Shown one piece after another: positions 62,091 to 64,000 of a stretch of 64,000 nt of DNA. How positions within the stretch are numbered: the stretch's first letter is position 1; each line of letters starts with the position of its first letter. The stretch is from NCBI GenBank assembly GCA_023634235.1, contig JAMKCF010000003.1:20368742-20432741 (forward strand), read 5' to 3'. The stretch comes from Pisaster brevispinus (taxonomy: Eukaryota > Echinodermata > Asteroidea > Forcipulatida > Asteriidae). A program made the position numbers and the translations under genes. Below the pieces are notes generated by a model. That model had not been told where the DNA came from. It searched no databases and saw only the letters and a list, made by a program, of their open reading frames with translations.

Positions 62091-64000
62091 TTCCATAGGA
62101 AGTGCACATCTTCAAATGAAATGATGGCCTTTCCCTTTCAAAACAAAGATGAAACCAGAACTAGGAAATCAGAACAGAGAGAGGGCGAGAGAAAGGACGG
62201 TGTGGTGTGCACCACACTAAATAGTCCAAAATTCATGCGCCGAGCTGATTGCCCTCAAAATCTTTTGAATAATAACGTGGGTTTTTTTGGGGGGGGGGGG
62301 TGGGGGCGGGGGAAGGGTCATGCAATTAATAGATTGTGCAATTATAACAATGTATCACAACCTGGGGGTTCTGTGCTTCAACTTTTGAGAAGATTTGATA
62401 AATTTAGGCTTTAAAGTCGGTACTATTTGCCTTGGGAATGGGAAAAATGCCTCGTGGAATCTGGCAGCGAGTCGATTTGGAAAAACCCCCACTTTTTTCG
62501 GGGCGTGTTTATTTTTCTAGGGTAATTAGCAAAACGTCCAAACGGCTGACCGACCAAAAATTTATAAAAGAAATCTTAAGTTTAGTTGTCTGAAAAAAAA
62601 TTCTGATTAGTTTTCAAGAGGCTGAGAGACTTAAGAAATTTGTGAGTATTTTTGAAAATTTAGCATTTAGTATTGGTTATTATGGGAGTTTATTTAGTGT
62701 GGTGCACCCTGCGAGAGTTGGTCTTAACCAAAAAATGTACCCCATGTGAAACTTGTGCCTGGAATTACACGGAAGCCACGGCCGATGTTGTCCTGGTCTT
62801 GGCCTTGGTGCCCCTTGAAAAGTTTCCCATAGAAGTTCCCTTTGCAAATTGAAATTGGCCTTGCCCTCTCAAAGTTGAAATTCCAATCTTGTCGAACTGG
62901 TTTCATAAAAAAAAATATAACAAAAATTAAATTGAGAACACATCAGGGCTTGAAATGTCCAGTGGATTAGTGGCCAGTCTAGTAATCTATATAGCATTGG
63001 GCCCTTAAGCCGTTTTATAAAATTTTCTACCATTACCCGAGAAACAGTTAAGTTGAAAAACTACCTAAAGCATAAAAGTTGTCCTACGGCAGTTTCCTTT
63101 AATAATTTGACTTGCAAAACTGGAATAAGTGTCATCATTCTGTATGAAATCTTTCTTTGAAGGAAACAAGAAAACACAAAGGGGGAAAAAAGTTATGTAG
63201 GGTTATTGCAAATGAAACGGACTAAATGTTCACAGTTTATTGTTTGGTTTATTTAATAAAAACCAATGTTTTAAAATATTTTCCAGTTTTGACTTTACAG
63301 TTTGTTTGGTAAAATTACAATTCTTGTTAGAAATTCACAGAAATTCATTTTTTGGAGAGTGCAGGCTAGAAGCTAAAATTAGCTTTTGTATGCGATATTA
63401 CCAACTTCCTGTCTATGACAAATTACCCTTTTATCTCCCACTCCCAGTTTACAGGCTTTTGTGTAGCACACCATGTCAACAAAAACGCATGATTTTCTGT
63501 CCCCAAATTATGCACAGCAATTTGTTGACTGATGTCGCGTCAAATTTTTTTGATTATCCATGATCGTTTATGATAATGGTTGGCGGAGAACATTTCCCTC
63601 ACAAATGATGTAATTACTATAGCATATTGAGCACCAAAGAGAACAACTCAATGGGAAAAGCATAACTGTTTTACATGACACACTGTTTTTTTTAATCAAG
63701 CACTTTGCGATCCACAAAACACAAACAACAATTTGCACAATTTCAAAGTCTCCATGAGTGGAGTTGTTTTGGTTTTCCTAACCATCTTGTGCGAGTGATA
63801 TCTCTGATACTGTATTTGTTTTTATTTGTAATCTCTTTTGCTTTAGATGTTTTGTTAAAAACTGCAATAAAATCAACACAACTGTCACATGTGCTAAAAC
63901 GTAAAGTGTAAAATAATTGTTTACAAATCCACAGATGCATTAAAAGGCACACACTTAAATGTATACTTTTTGGTTGTAAACTAGAGTGCATCAGTCAGTT

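Larger units (their letters stand above)
55353..64000. other. Region right of FReD gene B, no gene seen
   Basis: After the gene B 3' UTR I find only repeats: SINE and MITE-like copies, a tRNA-like head near 56220-56290, an inverted-end element with ccgtatcc-agat and actcggatacggct ends (about 57884-58022), A/C-rich simple sequence (58400-58560), minisatellites, and several G-runs. Open frames such as 59690-60013 and 61935-62414 run through repeats and show no domain. Confidence 0.55.

Noticed and set aside
61935..62414. 159-codon frame
   Set aside because: Its first part is the 62-bp tandem repeat and its end a poly-G tract; no domain or splice signal.

Overview
This is eukaryotic, AT-rich, intron-rich and repeat-rich DNA. 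Genes are split into short exons with GT-AG introns (one AT-AC intron), and the spacers hold many tRNA-derived SINE heads and terminal-inverted-repeat (MITE-like) elements. Gene content (an invertebrate-type SERCA calcium pump, secreted fibrinogen-domain proteins) and repeat style suggest a marine deuterostome, most likely an echinoderm. That placement is inference, not proof.

Layout, all genes on the + strand. (1) 1808-11931: the 3' part of a SERCA-type Ca2+-ATPase gene, eleven coding exons from the KGAPE region of the nucleotide-binding domain to a hydrophobic C-terminus. The first half lies left of the window. Exons join in frame throughout, and one intron is a textbook U12-type AT-AC intron. 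The copy carries two in-frame TAG codons and lacks the start of transmembrane helix M5, including two calcium ligands. It is therefore a damaged copy, a null haplotype or a mis-assembled gene. (2) 18568-37404: FReD gene A, a secreted protein made of a signal peptide, an unrecognised four-cysteine module, a Thr/Pro-rich stalk of 13 seven-residue repeats and a C-terminal fibrinogen-related domain. One extra base at the end of its fourth coding exon breaks the frame. (3) 48747-55352: FReD gene B, a paralogue with the same modules but no stalk, intact over five exons (329 codons plus stop). (4) 45717-46152: a weak candidate pair of exons between A and B. (5) 11932-18567, 37405-48746 and 55353-64000 are intergenic and hold only repeats that I can recognise.

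The two FReD genes are a tandem pair whose ends evolve differently. The N-terminal exons have diverged strongly, while 145 consecutive bases of the last exon are identical, which looks like gene conversion. Both proteins should be exported and could act as lectin-like recognition molecules. That function is inferred from the fold family, not shown. The four-cysteine module, a single exon bounded by phase-1 introns in both genes, is the best candidate here for something undescribed.
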